Of a stretch of DNA of 16,191 bases, positions 6,608 through 13,578 are shown piece after piece. Origin of the DNA: Candidatus Heimdallarchaeota archaeon (GTDB lineage Archaea; Asgardarchaeota; Heimdallarchaeia; Heimdallarchaeales; Heimdallarchaeaceae); contig JAEOTK010000208.1 of NCBI GenBank assembly GCA_016839875.1, positions 1-16,191 of the forward strand, in the 5' to 3' direction. Below the pieces are notes generated by a model. It did no database searches. It was given only the letters and a program-made list of their open reading frames with translations, and was not told where the DNA came from. Position 1 is the first letter of the stretch. Every line of letters starts with the position of its first letter. Both the position numbers and the translations under genes were made by a program.

Positions 6608-7045
6608 TCAATAGCTTGATATTCTACAACTCCCACAGCTGGGACAGAACTTATATTTTGAAGTAAAGCTTTTACCACAACTAGGACAATATGAAACAGC
6701 TGTTTCATCAATTTGGACGGCTTCTTTTGGTACCCCTGATGAACCAGGGTTAACATTTCTTGAGTAATTTGTAGATGTTGGAACCGTTGAAGGAGTATTT
6801 TCAGTTGAATCATTTTCAGATAAAGACGAATAGTATCTCCTTCTTGAAATAAACAAAGCAATTTGCCCTGTAATAATAAGAAAACCAAAAATTGAGAAAT
6901 AACCTAAATCTCGCCAATTCAACGAAGCTCTAGAAGGAATTAAAGATGCTAAAATTACTCCTCCTAAGAGGATAGGAATCGATATTGCTGATAGTTTGAT
7001 TAACTCAATCCTAATTGCTTTTTGTGAAGAAGAAATGGAAGGCAC
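6608..7045 (-). CDS. Two-helix membrane protein with C-terminal zinc ribbon
   Basis: The 145-residue protein has two hydrophobic helices (about 18-37 and 47-67) separated by a short polar loop. An arginine cluster, RRR (68-70), follows, then a Ser/Thr/Asn-rich linker (71-115) and a C-terminal zinc ribbon with two CPSC knuckles (Cys120/123, Cys134/137; an extra Cys140). The positive-inside rule puts the ribbon in the cytoplasm. Small zinc-ribbon membrane proteins of this kind are common in archaea and their function is generally unknown. The start is GTG 7045; an ATG at 7047 is out of frame, and no in-frame ATG precedes the first helix. A GATAAAAT box near 7074-7081 (reverse strand) fits a leaderless RNA. 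It converges on the second exporter. Confidence 0.75.
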   Translation of the reverse strand: MPSISSSQKAIRIELIKLSAISIPILLGGVILASLIPSRASLNWRDLGYFSIFGFLIITGQIALFISRRRYYSSLSENDSTENTPSTVPTSTNYSRNVNPGSSGVPKEAVQIDETAVSYCPSCGKSFTSKYKFCPSCGSCRISSY

Positions 7046-7087
7046 ATAGTAGAAAACGATGATACACTTAAGAATTTTATCAAAATA

Positions 7088-7118
7088 AATAAAAGAAGAA
7101 AAATGTAAAAAAATCAGA
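7088..7118 (-). terminator. T-rich terminator after rubredoxin
   Basis: Read on the minus strand, the sequence just past the rubredoxin stop is a series of T runs (TTTTTTT, TTTTTCTTCTTTTA), the usual form of archaeal intrinsic termination. It overlaps the promoter region of the next gene. Confidence 0.45.
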
Positions 7119-7127
7119 AATCAGAAC

Positions 7128-7295
7128 CTAATCTTCATAAGGCTCAAAATCGCTTTTCTCGGCTCCACATTCTGGGCATACCCAATCATCTGGAACGTCT
7201 TCCCAAGCAGTTCCAGGTGCTATTCCTTCATCTGGGTCTCCAATAGCTGGGTCATAGACATAACCGCATAGTGTGCAAATCCATTTACCACTCAT
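7128..7295 (-). CDS. Rubredoxin
   Basis: The 55-residue protein contains both iron-binding knuckles: CTLCGY (Cys7, Cys10) and CPECGA (Cys40, Cys43). The conserved rubredoxin core also reads clearly: [27 protein letters not shown]. Rubredoxin carries one electron on a single Fe(Cys)4 centre in the cytoplasm; in anaerobes it typically feeds superoxide reductase, rubrerythrin or flavodiiron proteins that remove oxygen species. No such partner gene is next to it here. The start ATG 7295 is fixed by an AGAGGA ribosome-binding site about nine bases upstream, and a TATA box lies 40-50 bases upstream. It has its own promoter and terminator, so it is probably a monocistronic gene. Confidence 0.97.
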   Translation of the reverse strand: MSGKWICTLCGYVYDPAIGDPDEGIAPGTAWEDVPDDWVCPECGAEKSDFEPYED

Positions 7296-7313
7296 TTGAA
7301 ATTCCTCTTGAAT

Positions 7314-7346
7314 TTAGCTAATCTTTTCTGTTAGCTATTTATATTT
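7314..7346 (-). promoter_or_regulatory. Rubredoxin promoter with paired TTAGCTA elements
   Basis: The TATA box is the reverse-strand AAATATAAATAG stretch at about 7335-7346. TTAGCTAA (7314-7321, a perfect palindrome) and TTAGCTAT (7331-7338) sit 17 bp apart over the TATA box and predicted transcript start, as expected of a small operator pair. Confidence 0.45.
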
Positions 7347-7419
7347 TCCTTATTCAGCTTTCTTTTTGCTTATCCCACTTTATCAAAAATGATTGTAACT
7401 TCTAGATTAGCAAAACACA

Positions 7420-10350
7420 TTAAAAATCAACAAAATCGTCAAAATCATCGTCTTCTTCTTCAGTTTCTTCTTCCTCTTTCTCTTCTTCCCTTTCTTTAGC
7501 ATCTTCTACTTCTTCATCATCTAAGATGTTGTCGAATACTTGTGGATCATAACTTGGTTCATCTTTCTTCTCTTCCTCTTCTCCCGCGTCCACTTCTTTC
7601 TCTTCCTCTTCTACTAACTCTTCAACAATATCTTCAACTACTTCTTCAAGATCCTCATCTTTTTCTTCTTCCTCCTCTTCTTTAATGATCTCTTCCACAA
7701 TTTCCTCTACTGTTTCTTCTAATTCTTCATCAAGCTCTTCTGCTATTTCTTTTTCAGTTACTTCTTCCACAATTTCCTCGAGTTCTTCCTCAACTATTTC
7801 CTCAATGACATCATCAATAAGCTCATCAAGAACTTCCTCTTCTGGTTCTTCTTTTTTCACTTTTTCCTTGATGACAATTTCTATATCATCTGAAGGTTCT
7901 TCAACTTCTATTCCTTCAAGTGGTATTTCGAGTTCATCTTTAGGCAAATCAACTATTTCAGCATCCAATTCTATCTCAGTGCTATCTTTGTCAACTACTT
8001 CTTCCTTCTTCGCTTCCTTTTCTTCTTCAACTTCAGGTTCTTCTTCAACCTCAGGTTCTGGTATTTCTTCTAATTGTCCTTCTATCTCAGGAGTGATCCC
8101 TTCCAAGTCAGCATATTGAATAGTTTCTTCTAATTCAGTAACTGCTTTGTCTAATTCTAAGATATCCTCATCAATATCAGATGTAACCGCTGGTTTTCTA
8201 TCTACCTTGTCTGGTTGCTCTTGAGTTTCTCCTGCAATTTTAGTTCCTGGAGATGGAATTGTCCTTACAGCTTCAGTTTCTTCTTCTTTAGTTTCTTTCT
8301 TTCTTCTAGGCATAGGTATGTCTATATCTGGAAGAATTTCATCTGCTTTTATGAAATAATATTCTATAATTTTATTCAGATAATCTTCATATTCGTGAGT
8401 TGCCTCTATAGGAGCAATTTCCTTTAACTTAGGAGCAAGTATGTCAATAAATTGCTCGAATTGGATTTTAAGCCCAAAAGTTATTTTCTCTGCAATTATA
8501 ACTATAAGATAATCACCAATTGATTCTATAAGTAATTCAGTGTCTTCTTCTTTTACTTCATTAAGTAGAACTTCCTCTTTTAATACGCTCTTTGAATACA
8601 TCCCCACAGCTGCAACAACTGTTGGAACTAAAGAAGCGGCATTATCGACTTCATGCTCAGTGATGTATCTATACTTTATAACAGCAGTTTCAGCTTCTAC
8701 TATTGCTAATCCATATAATTTAGCTTCAACTTGTTTTGGTGATTTGATGAATTTGAAACCCTCGTATTTTTGTAGAACCTCAGTCATTCTATCTGCATCA
8801 GAGAATCCCTTTTGTTTCAATTCTTGAAGTTCATCAAATTCTTCTTTTTTCTCATCTTCAACTTGCTTGAGTAGTCTATTGGCTTCTTTTTGCATTTGTT
8901 TATAATTAAATTTACTAGCTTGATCATAGGCTTTATTGATTGATTCAATTGCCTTGTCTCTTTTACCACTTTGAGATAGGAGGAGTCCTTTAATCAGATG
9001 TAAATCGCACATTAATCTTGGGATGAATTGTTCTTCTGAGATGTATGTCAAATTATCCAAATAACTTAGAACAGATGAATAATCTGCAAGCTCTTTTGTA
9101 GCATTAAATCTAGCTAGATAAATACCTGCTAGCTGCAATTGAGATTTAATCAGAAGTTCTACATTTCTAAGTTCAGCAGCTTTCTTGTTTGCTTCCTCTA
9201 AATACTCTATAGCTTTATCAATTTCGTTATTTCTCTTACTCAACAATCCCTCGAAGTAGAGTATATTAGGTAACTTTCTAATTTCCCCTGTTTCATCAAG
9301 CTTTTGTTTACTTATCCCAAGATTCTCTTTTGCTTTTTCTAAATCATTATTTTCAATTGCTATCCATGCTGTAAGTAGATATGGCTCTATCAGTCTTAGA
9401 TTATGACCTTTATCTAGAAATAGAGCTGTTTCCAGCATTTTTTCAGCAGGATCAACAGCATGGAGAAGAATGTAAAGTTCTGCAATGTTGATTGCACTAA
9501 TAGCTTGAGCTCTAGGATTGTTTGAAACAAGATCATATATTTGCTCTAGCAGTCTAACTGATTTCTCATAATCTCCTCTAGCTAGTTCCAGTTTAGCTGA
9601 ATTATTAAGTAAACTTGCACGATCAGCATTCAAGCCTGTTTTGTCAGTAGGTACAATCGCAGCACTCATCATGCTCTGTGCTTTACGAAATTCTCCTTTG
9701 TTGATCAGTACATTTGTTATAAGATTAAGAGCAACTGATTGGAAGTAAGGATCATCCATACTAACTGCTGATTGAAGTATTCTTCTAGCTAGAATTTCGA
9801 CTTTATCGAAGTTATTAACCTGTAGATAAGCTTGACAACCTAAAGTAAGAATGAGAAGAGTGAAGAGCTTATGTTCTAGCTCATCTGGATGAATAGCAAG
9901 CAATTGTTCTATTTCTTCGATTGTTGTTAAAGCCATGGTATAATTTTGTTCACCATAAAGAAGAAGAAATTCCATACTAGCTGTAATAAAAGCATTGCGA
10001 GCATTATCTAGTGCATCAACATATTTTTGTTGAAACTGGAGCTTCAAACTTATTATTTTGTTAGCCATATGTTGTCTTGAATAAGCATAAGCTCGATAGA
10101 GATAGTATTCAGTACGAGCAAAATCTTCAGTCAGTTTAAGAACTGAACGAAAGTCTCGAGTACAAATAGAAGTGTCTATGGCTAAAGCTTTGAAATCATC
10201 ATCTACTTTTTGATTCAGAGCATAATCAATGCATGTTTTAGCAAAGGTTTTCAAAGCGTTCTTATCATCACTAGAAATCTTATCGATGATATCCGATACA
10301 AGTGTACCTTCAAATGCTTTCTCATGTCTTTCTTTAAATGGGGCATACAT
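7420..10350 (-). CDS. Large TPR protein with longin/roadblock-like domain and Glu-rich tail
   Basis: The 976-residue cytosolic protein (no signal peptide or membrane helix) has three parts. Residues about 100-500 are tandem tetratricopeptide-type helical hairpins (e.g. LNNSAKLELARGDYEKSVRL, FEGLLSKRNNEIDKAIEYLE, KGLLLSQSGKRDKAIESINK), a protein-interaction scaffold. Residues about 540-645 read beta-beta-alpha-beta-beta-alpha (LYGLAIVEAETAVIKYRYI, then a helix, then DYLIVIIAEK and a long helix), which resembles longin or roadblock domains that bind small GTPases. The last 250 residues are mostly Glu and Asp, ending in the acidic-aromatic DDDFDDFVDF. A partner in signalling, trafficking or cytoskeletal assembly is plausible but not shown. 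The start is ATG 10350 with a GGGAG site eight bases upstream; the in-frame TTG 10365 is less likely. Confidence 0.8.
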   Translation of the reverse strand: MYAPFKERHEKAFEGTLVSDIIDKISSDDKNALKTFAKTCIDYALNQKVDDDFKALAIDTSICTRDFRSVLKLTEDFARTEYYLYRAYAYSRQHMANKIISLKLQFQQKYVDALDNARNAFITASMEFLLLYGEQNYTMALTTIEEIEQLLAIHPDELEHKLFTLLILTLGCQAYLQVNNFDKVEILARRILQSAVSMDDPYFQSVALNLITNVLINKGEFRKAQSMMSAAIVPTDKTGLNADRASLLNNSAKLELARGDYEKSVRLLEQIYDLVSNNPRAQAISAINIAELYILLHAVDPAEKMLETALFLDKGHNLRLIEPYLLTAWIAIENNDLEKAKENLGISKQKLDETGEIRKLPNILYFEGLLSKRNNEIDKAIEYLEEANKKAAELRNVELLIKSQLQLAGIYLARFNATKELADYSSVLSYLDNLTYISEEQFIPRLMCDLHLIKGLLLSQSGKRDKAIESINKAYDQASKFNYKQMQKEANRLLKQVEDEKKEEFDELQELKQKGFSDADRMTEVLQKYEGFKFIKSPKQVEAKLYGLAIVEAETAVIKYRYITEHEVDNAASLVPTVVAAVGMYSKSVLKEEVLLNEVKEEDTELLIESIGDYLIVIIAEKITFGLKIQFEQFIDILAPKLKEIAPIEATHEYEDYLNKIIEYYFIKADEILPDIDIPMPRRKKETKEEETEAVRTIPSPGTKIAGETQEQPDKVDRKPAVTSDIDEDILELDKAVTELEETIQYADLEGITPEIEGQLEEIPEPEVEEEPEVEEEKEAKKEEVVDKDSTEIELDAEIVDLPKDELEIPLEGIEVEEPSDDIEIVIKEKVKKEEPEEEVLDELIDDVIEEIVEEELEEIVEEVTEKEIAEELDEELEETVEEIVEEIIKEEEEEEKDEDLEEVVEDIVEELVEEEEKEVDAGEEEEKKDEPSYDPQVFDNILDDEEVEDAKEREEEKEEEETEEEDDDFDDFVDF

Positions 10351-10365
10351 TGCTAAAACTCCCAA

Positions 10366-10471
10366 AGTTGTTTTTTGTTAGATTCTTTCGGTGATTTTTG
10401 ATTCAGCTTAGACTATTATTTCTTATTACAAACGTATGTTATAAAGATTATTGATAATGATAGATTTAGCT
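10366..10471. other. Leader and promoter region of the TPR gene
   Basis: The 106-bp gap carries TATA-like stretches on the minus strand (TTTATAAC near 10438-10446 and TAATAAGAAATAATAG near 10413-10429), implying a leader of some 40-70 nt before the GGGAG ribosome-binding site. I saw no convincing conserved RNA structure. Confidence 0.35.
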
Positions 10472-12349
10472 TTAGATAAATCTCTGTTTGATGACCACGA
10501 AATAACCAAGACCGATAAGACCAAGAAACACAATACACATTACTGCCATACTTACATATGTTGCGAGACCATATTCAAGATCAAATTGTCCTGACCCTGG
10601 AAAACTATAAGGATCATTAGGATTTGTCCCTTCTTCAACTTCCATTCCATCATTATAGCCATCATTATCGGAATCTGCATCATTTGGATTTGTATCATAT
10701 GTGAATAGCTCTTCATAATCATACAACCCATCATTATCAGAATCTGGATCTAAGGGATCTGTAGAGTAGTATATTTCATCACCATCACTTAAACCATCGT
10801 CATCCGTATCCCAATCATTTGGACTTGTCCCGTAGTTATGCCACTCTTCTCCATCATCTATTCCATCATAATCAGTGTCTGGATTTAAGGGATTTGTGTA
10901 GAATGTTTCAACCTCTTCTCCATCCGTCAATCCATCATTATCAGTATCAGGTAAGAGAGGATCAGTGTTAAAAAACGTATATTCGTCATGATCACTAAGC
11001 CAATCTAAATCCGTATCACTATGTTGTGGATTTGTTTTTATTGTATATTCCAAGTAATTTGTTAAATTGTCATCATCCAAATCATAGTCAGAGTCATTCA
11101 ATGTATTATTTAATCCCACTAGAATCTCCCAATTATCTGGCATGGAATCATTGTCGTTATCTATATGACTATCAAGAACAGAAGGATATCTATCTAAGCT
11201 GAGAGATGCACCGGAAATGTGGTAATATCCATACCCAACCCAGTCACTCCAGATATTGCCAAGTTTTGCATCATCATCGAAAAAGATGTTATCATCCCCG
11301 CTATCACCTGCTTGAATACTTCCATGATAATTATGTAAGAATGTATTGTTTATAATTTCACAATCATGCGTATTTGATGAAAGAGTTAATCCATGTTCAC
11401 TATTATTAAAAATCAAATTATTACGAATAACACAGTCTCTAGCTACCGTAAAGTGTAGACCCCTATCGTAACTAAATGAAAAGGTATTATTACTTATATC
11501 ACTATCATAAGTGGATCCGTATATTCCTTTGTGGTTGAAAGAGATATTGTTATTCCTTATTTCATCACCTATAGTGTTTAAATGTAAACCATATAGCGTA
11601 TTAGAAATAACTACATTGTTCGTTATTATATTAGAGGAACCAGATGCATCTATTCCTATTTCGTTTGCTTCTAATCTACAATTAGTAATTTGACATTGAT
11701 TCGTGAACATATCAAAATCTATTCCTTTAACATTATTACTACATTCATTATTATCAAATAGAACATATTGTCCAGAACCTAAGAAATTGCTAGAGAATAT
11801 TCCAATTTCATTTCCATTACAAGTATTATTAACTACAGTACTAGAAGATGAGAAATGAATAACGATTCCGACGTAAAGACCATCTATACAAGTATTATTT
11901 ATAATCAAGCTCTGTGGGGCACTTCCTACATTAATTCCATATAGAGTACTGTTCACACAAGTATTATTACTAATAACAGTAGTATTTGCTGTTACACTGT
12001 CGATTTCAATGCCAGTGTATACAGATTCAAAGTAGCAGTTTCTTATTACAAAAAACTTAGTTGTCCCTATCACTTCTATACCTATCTGATCAACATAAGA
12101 TATATTCAGATTTTCTATAATGTATGGATCTGATGAATTTCCTGTTCCTGGAAAGCCATATGAAACAAAAGCACTGTCGTTCTGGATGGATATTGGAGCA
12201 TGTTCTACATACTGTAATTGCGAGTTTTGTATTTCAAAATTTGATTCTTTTGATTCAGAATTAACATTCAAAACAGAATTTTTATTTGAAACAGAGAAGA
12301 AGAGCATTAAAACAATGATTAAACAAGGAATTAAGATTTTCTTTCTCAT
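10472..12349 (-). CDS. Secreted membrane-anchored beta-helix protein with TSP3-like calcium repeats
   Basis: The 625-residue envelope protein begins with a signal peptide (MRKKILIPCLIIVLMLFF). About residues 70-345 are a right-handed parallel beta-helix of the NosD/PbH1 type, with repeated NN-T-x-x-x-N-x-x-G-I rungs and a closing GNIWSDW...RYPSV segment. Residues about 397-580 are eight acidic loops of thrombospondin type-3 style (DTDNDGL, DTDYDGI, DTDDDGL, DSDNDGL and others) spaced 22-24 residues, expected to bind calcium and stiffen the stalk. One membrane helix (about 598-619) and KQRFI end it, so the body faces outside. Many N-x-S/T sites suggest glycosylation. Beta-helices of this type often bind or process polysaccharide; the target is unknown. 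ATG 12349 is preferred over TTG 12367 because of an AAAGGTG site and the signal peptide. Confidence 0.88.
   Translation of the reverse strand: MRKKILIPCLIIVLMLFFSVSNKNSVLNVNSESKESNFEIQNSQLQYVEHAPISIQNDSAFVSYGFPGTGNSSDPYIIENLNISYVDQIGIEVIGTTKFFVIRNCYFESVYTGIEIDSVTANTTVISNNTCVNSTLYGINVGSAPQSLIINNTCIDGLYVGIVIHFSSSSTVVNNTCNGNEIGIFSSNFLGSGQYVLFDNNECSNNVKGIDFDMFTNQCQITNCRLEANEIGIDASGSSNIITNNVVISNTLYGLHLNTIGDEIRNNNISFNHKGIYGSTYDSDISNNTFSFSYDRGLHFTVARDCVIRNNLIFNNSEHGLTLSSNTHDCEIINNTFLHNYHGSIQAGDSGDDNIFFDDDAKLGNIWSDWVGYGYYHISGASLSLDRYPSVLDSHIDNDNDSMPDNWEILVGLNNTLNDSDYDLDDDNLTNYLEYTIKTNPQHSDTDLDWLSDHDEYTFFNTDPLLPDTDNDGLTDGEEVETFYTNPLNPDTDYDGIDDGEEWHNYGTSPNDWDTDDDGLSDGDEIYYSTDPLDPDSDNDGLYDYEELFTYDTNPNDADSDNDGYNDGMEVEEGTNPNDPYSFPGSGQFDLEYGLATYVSMAVMCIVFLGLIGLGYFVVIKQRFI
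10597..11145 (-). repeat. Region encoding tandem calcium-loop repeats
   Basis: Within the beta-helix gene this stretch repeats every 66-72 bp, matching the 22-24 residue loops of the protein, with recurring GATACTGATAATGATGG-like units. The DNA copies are diverged, so the array is old and held by protein selection rather than recently expanded. Confidence 0.6.
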
Positions 12350-12380
12350 TCTCGCACCTTTGTACAATTAATGAGTTTTA

Positions 12381-12388
12381 ATTTTAAA
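12381..12388 (-). promoter_or_regulatory. TATA box of the beta-helix gene
   Basis: TTTAAAAT in reverse orientation lies about 35 nt before ATG 12349. The transcript would have a leader of about 10 nt, just enough for the AAAGGTG ribosome-binding site. Confidence 0.5.
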
Positions 12389-12446
12389 CTATTTAAGAAT
12401 TATTCTGAATTAATTTGAAAATAAAGAAAACTCTGAATTATTGCTA

Positions 12447-13268
12447 TTATTCTAGAGTTTTTTCAATAAGTTCTTTTAGTGGCTCTGTATGTGCAGCTAT
12501 ATTCGTCTCAAGATCATAATATGTTGAATTCTTTATAGCTTTACTGACACCGATAGTGATTTCTGCAGCATGAGCTTTATCTTTTTCTGCACCAATTAGA
12601 ATGCATTTGTTATCAATAGATTTTAGCTCATCTTCTGTAACAAGGAATTTCTTCATTGTCAGCATACTTTTTCTGATTCTCTTAACATTATAATAATCAA
12701 AATAGCCGAAGTATTTCTTTATCTGTTCCTTTTGAGTTCTGTCAAGATAGATGTACTTGATATATAGTTTAACAAGTGGTTTCATAAAAAACCTCCAAAC
12801 AGGAGGGAATGCTATATAGACAAAAGGCCATGATTTGTCAGGAATTTCAATTCTCAGTACTGGACCTATTAAGTAAGTAATTCTAGGTGCAATCAACTTC
12901 AAACTGAGAGCTCGTAAAATAATTGCAGCCCCCATACTTGAGCAAACAAGGAAGTAATCACCGAGCTTAAGATAATCTATCATTTCAGCAATATCTTTTG
13001 CCATTCTATTTTCTGTATAATCAGGTTTTGGTCCTAATTTTGCTGTATATTTCTCTCTTGTTTCAAGTATGCATATTTTGTATTCTTTCATCATTGCTAA
13101 CAAAAACACATCATATGCTGAAGGTAATGATCCATATCCAGGAATTAGTACCATTGTATCCTTAGCTTTTTCTTCAGGTTCATGTAGTAGAACTCTTAAC
13201 TGATCCTCCTCTCTGTCCCCTACTTGGACATATTGAACAGTAGCAAATTTCTCAAACTCAGAGCTCAT
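12447..13268 (-). CDS. Alpha/beta hydrolase
   Basis: The 273-residue soluble protein has the alpha/beta-hydrolase landmarks in order: oxyanion-hole strand LIPGYGSLPS (41-50), nucleophile elbow CSSMGA (Ser111), acid after strand 7 in GAEKD (Asp230) and the histidine in AAHTEP (His260). A cap of about 60 residues rich in aromatics and lysine (about 145-205) lies between the elbow and the acid and should shape the substrate pocket. Members are esterases, lipases, thioesterases or related enzymes; the substrate cannot be set here. It lacks a signal peptide. ATG 13268 has a TTTAAAAAATA box about 26 bases upstream, giving a leaderless RNA. Neighbours on each side look functionally unrelated. Confidence 0.88.
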   Translation of the reverse strand: MSSEFEKFATVQYVQVGDREEDQLRVLLHEPEEKAKDTMVLIPGYGSLPSAYDVFLLAMMKEYKICILETREKYTAKLGPKPDYTENRMAKDIAEMIDYLKLGDYFLVCSSMGAAIILRALSLKLIAPRITYLIGPVLRIEIPDKSWPFVYIAFPPVWRFFMKPLVKLYIKYIYLDRTQKEQIKKYFGYFDYYNVKRIRKSMLTMKKFLVTEDELKSIDNKCILIGAEKDKAHAAEITIGVSKAIKNSTYYDLETNIAAHTEPLKELIEKTLE

Positions 13269-13288
13269 AAGAGTTTCTGATAAGCAGT

Positions 13289-13299
13289 ATTTTTTAAAC
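13289..13299 (-). promoter_or_regulatory. TATA box of the alpha/beta hydrolase gene
   Basis: The reverse-strand TTTAAAAAATA is centred about 26 nt before ATG 13268, which would make the start of transcription coincide with the start codon. Confidence 0.55.
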
Positions 13300-13325
13300 T
13301 TATTCCAAAAACCTAAGAATAAATT

Positions 13326-13463
13326 TCAGTTTCCACGTTTTTCTTTTTTAGCAGAAACTAATCCATCACTAGATTGTTTATTTGGATGTAAGGTAGATTT
13401 CCCTTTTCCATTCGAATCGATTATTAGTTTTTTGATTGCATTTAGGTGACTAGTTTTCTTCAT
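13326..13463 (-). CDS. 45-residue basic ORF (hypothetical small protein)
   Basis: ATG 13463 opens 45 codons ending in TGA at 13326-13328. The product begins MKKTSHLNAIKKLIIDSN and ends KKEKRGN: lysine-rich, soluble, with no cysteine pair or membrane helix. A GGGGGAT purine run lies just upstream, and a TATATATC-type box lies at 13479-13487. The ORF fills most of the 280-bp gap before the divergent F420-type gene and has a T-rich sequence after its stop. I recognise no family. A small nucleic-acid-binding protein would fit the charge, but that is a guess; it may also be non-coding. Confidence 0.45.
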   Translation of the reverse strand: MKKTSHLNAIKKLIIDSNGKGKSTLHPNKQSSDGLVSAKKEKRGN

Positions 13464-13548
13464 ATTTATCCCCCATTTGATATATACTGTAGAACAGTTT
13501 GAGGAAACAATTATAATATGAGACTAACCTATATATACACCGCAAAAT
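13464..13548. promoter_or_regulatory. Divergent promoter region of the small ORF and the FrhB-type gene
   Basis: A minus-strand TATA-like box (13479-13487) and a plus-strand CTATATATAC (13529-13538) face apart. Between them ACTGT-AGA-ACAGT (13486-13498) is a perfect 5-bp inverted repeat next to the minus-strand box, a possible operator. The plus TATA box is too close to ATG 13549, which argues for a later start. Confidence 0.45.
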
Positions 13549-13578
13549 ATGCTAAAAATGCAAATTGAGGATAGAATA

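Noticed and set aside
6526..6888. 120-residue ORF overlapping the exporter end and the zinc-ribbon gene
   Set aside because: It runs in another frame across two supported genes. The zinc-ribbon frame has two clear CPSC knuckles and membrane helices, while this one has no recognisable pattern.
7685..8119. Serine-rich 144-residue plus-strand ORF opposite the TPR gene
   Set aside because: It is the mirror of the Glu-rich tail: GAA/GAG codons read backwards give TTC/CTC and, in another frame, serine codons. It has no promoter or family resemblance.
8215..8827. Two further plus-strand ORFs opposite the TPR gene (8215-8427, 8540-8827)
   Set aside because: They are Phe/Ser-rich complements of a well-supported gene, with no ribosome-binding site or recognisable domain.
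10597..11145. Possible CRISPR-like or satellite array
   Set aside because: The periodicity is 66-72 bp with diverged units and an open reading frame throughout. It is explained by the calcium-loop protein repeats.
10552..12371. Small ORFs within the beta-helix gene (10552-10734, 11511-11693, 12120-12371)
   Set aside because: The first is a Met/Ile-rich out-of-frame reading of the calcium repeats; the others are antisense. None has a promoter or family.
13549..13578. Upstream starts ATG 13549 and 13558 for the FrhB-type gene
   Set aside because: They lie only about 15-24 nt from the centre of the TATA box, and ATG 13579 has a GAGGAT ribosome-binding site at good spacing. The choice is not certain.
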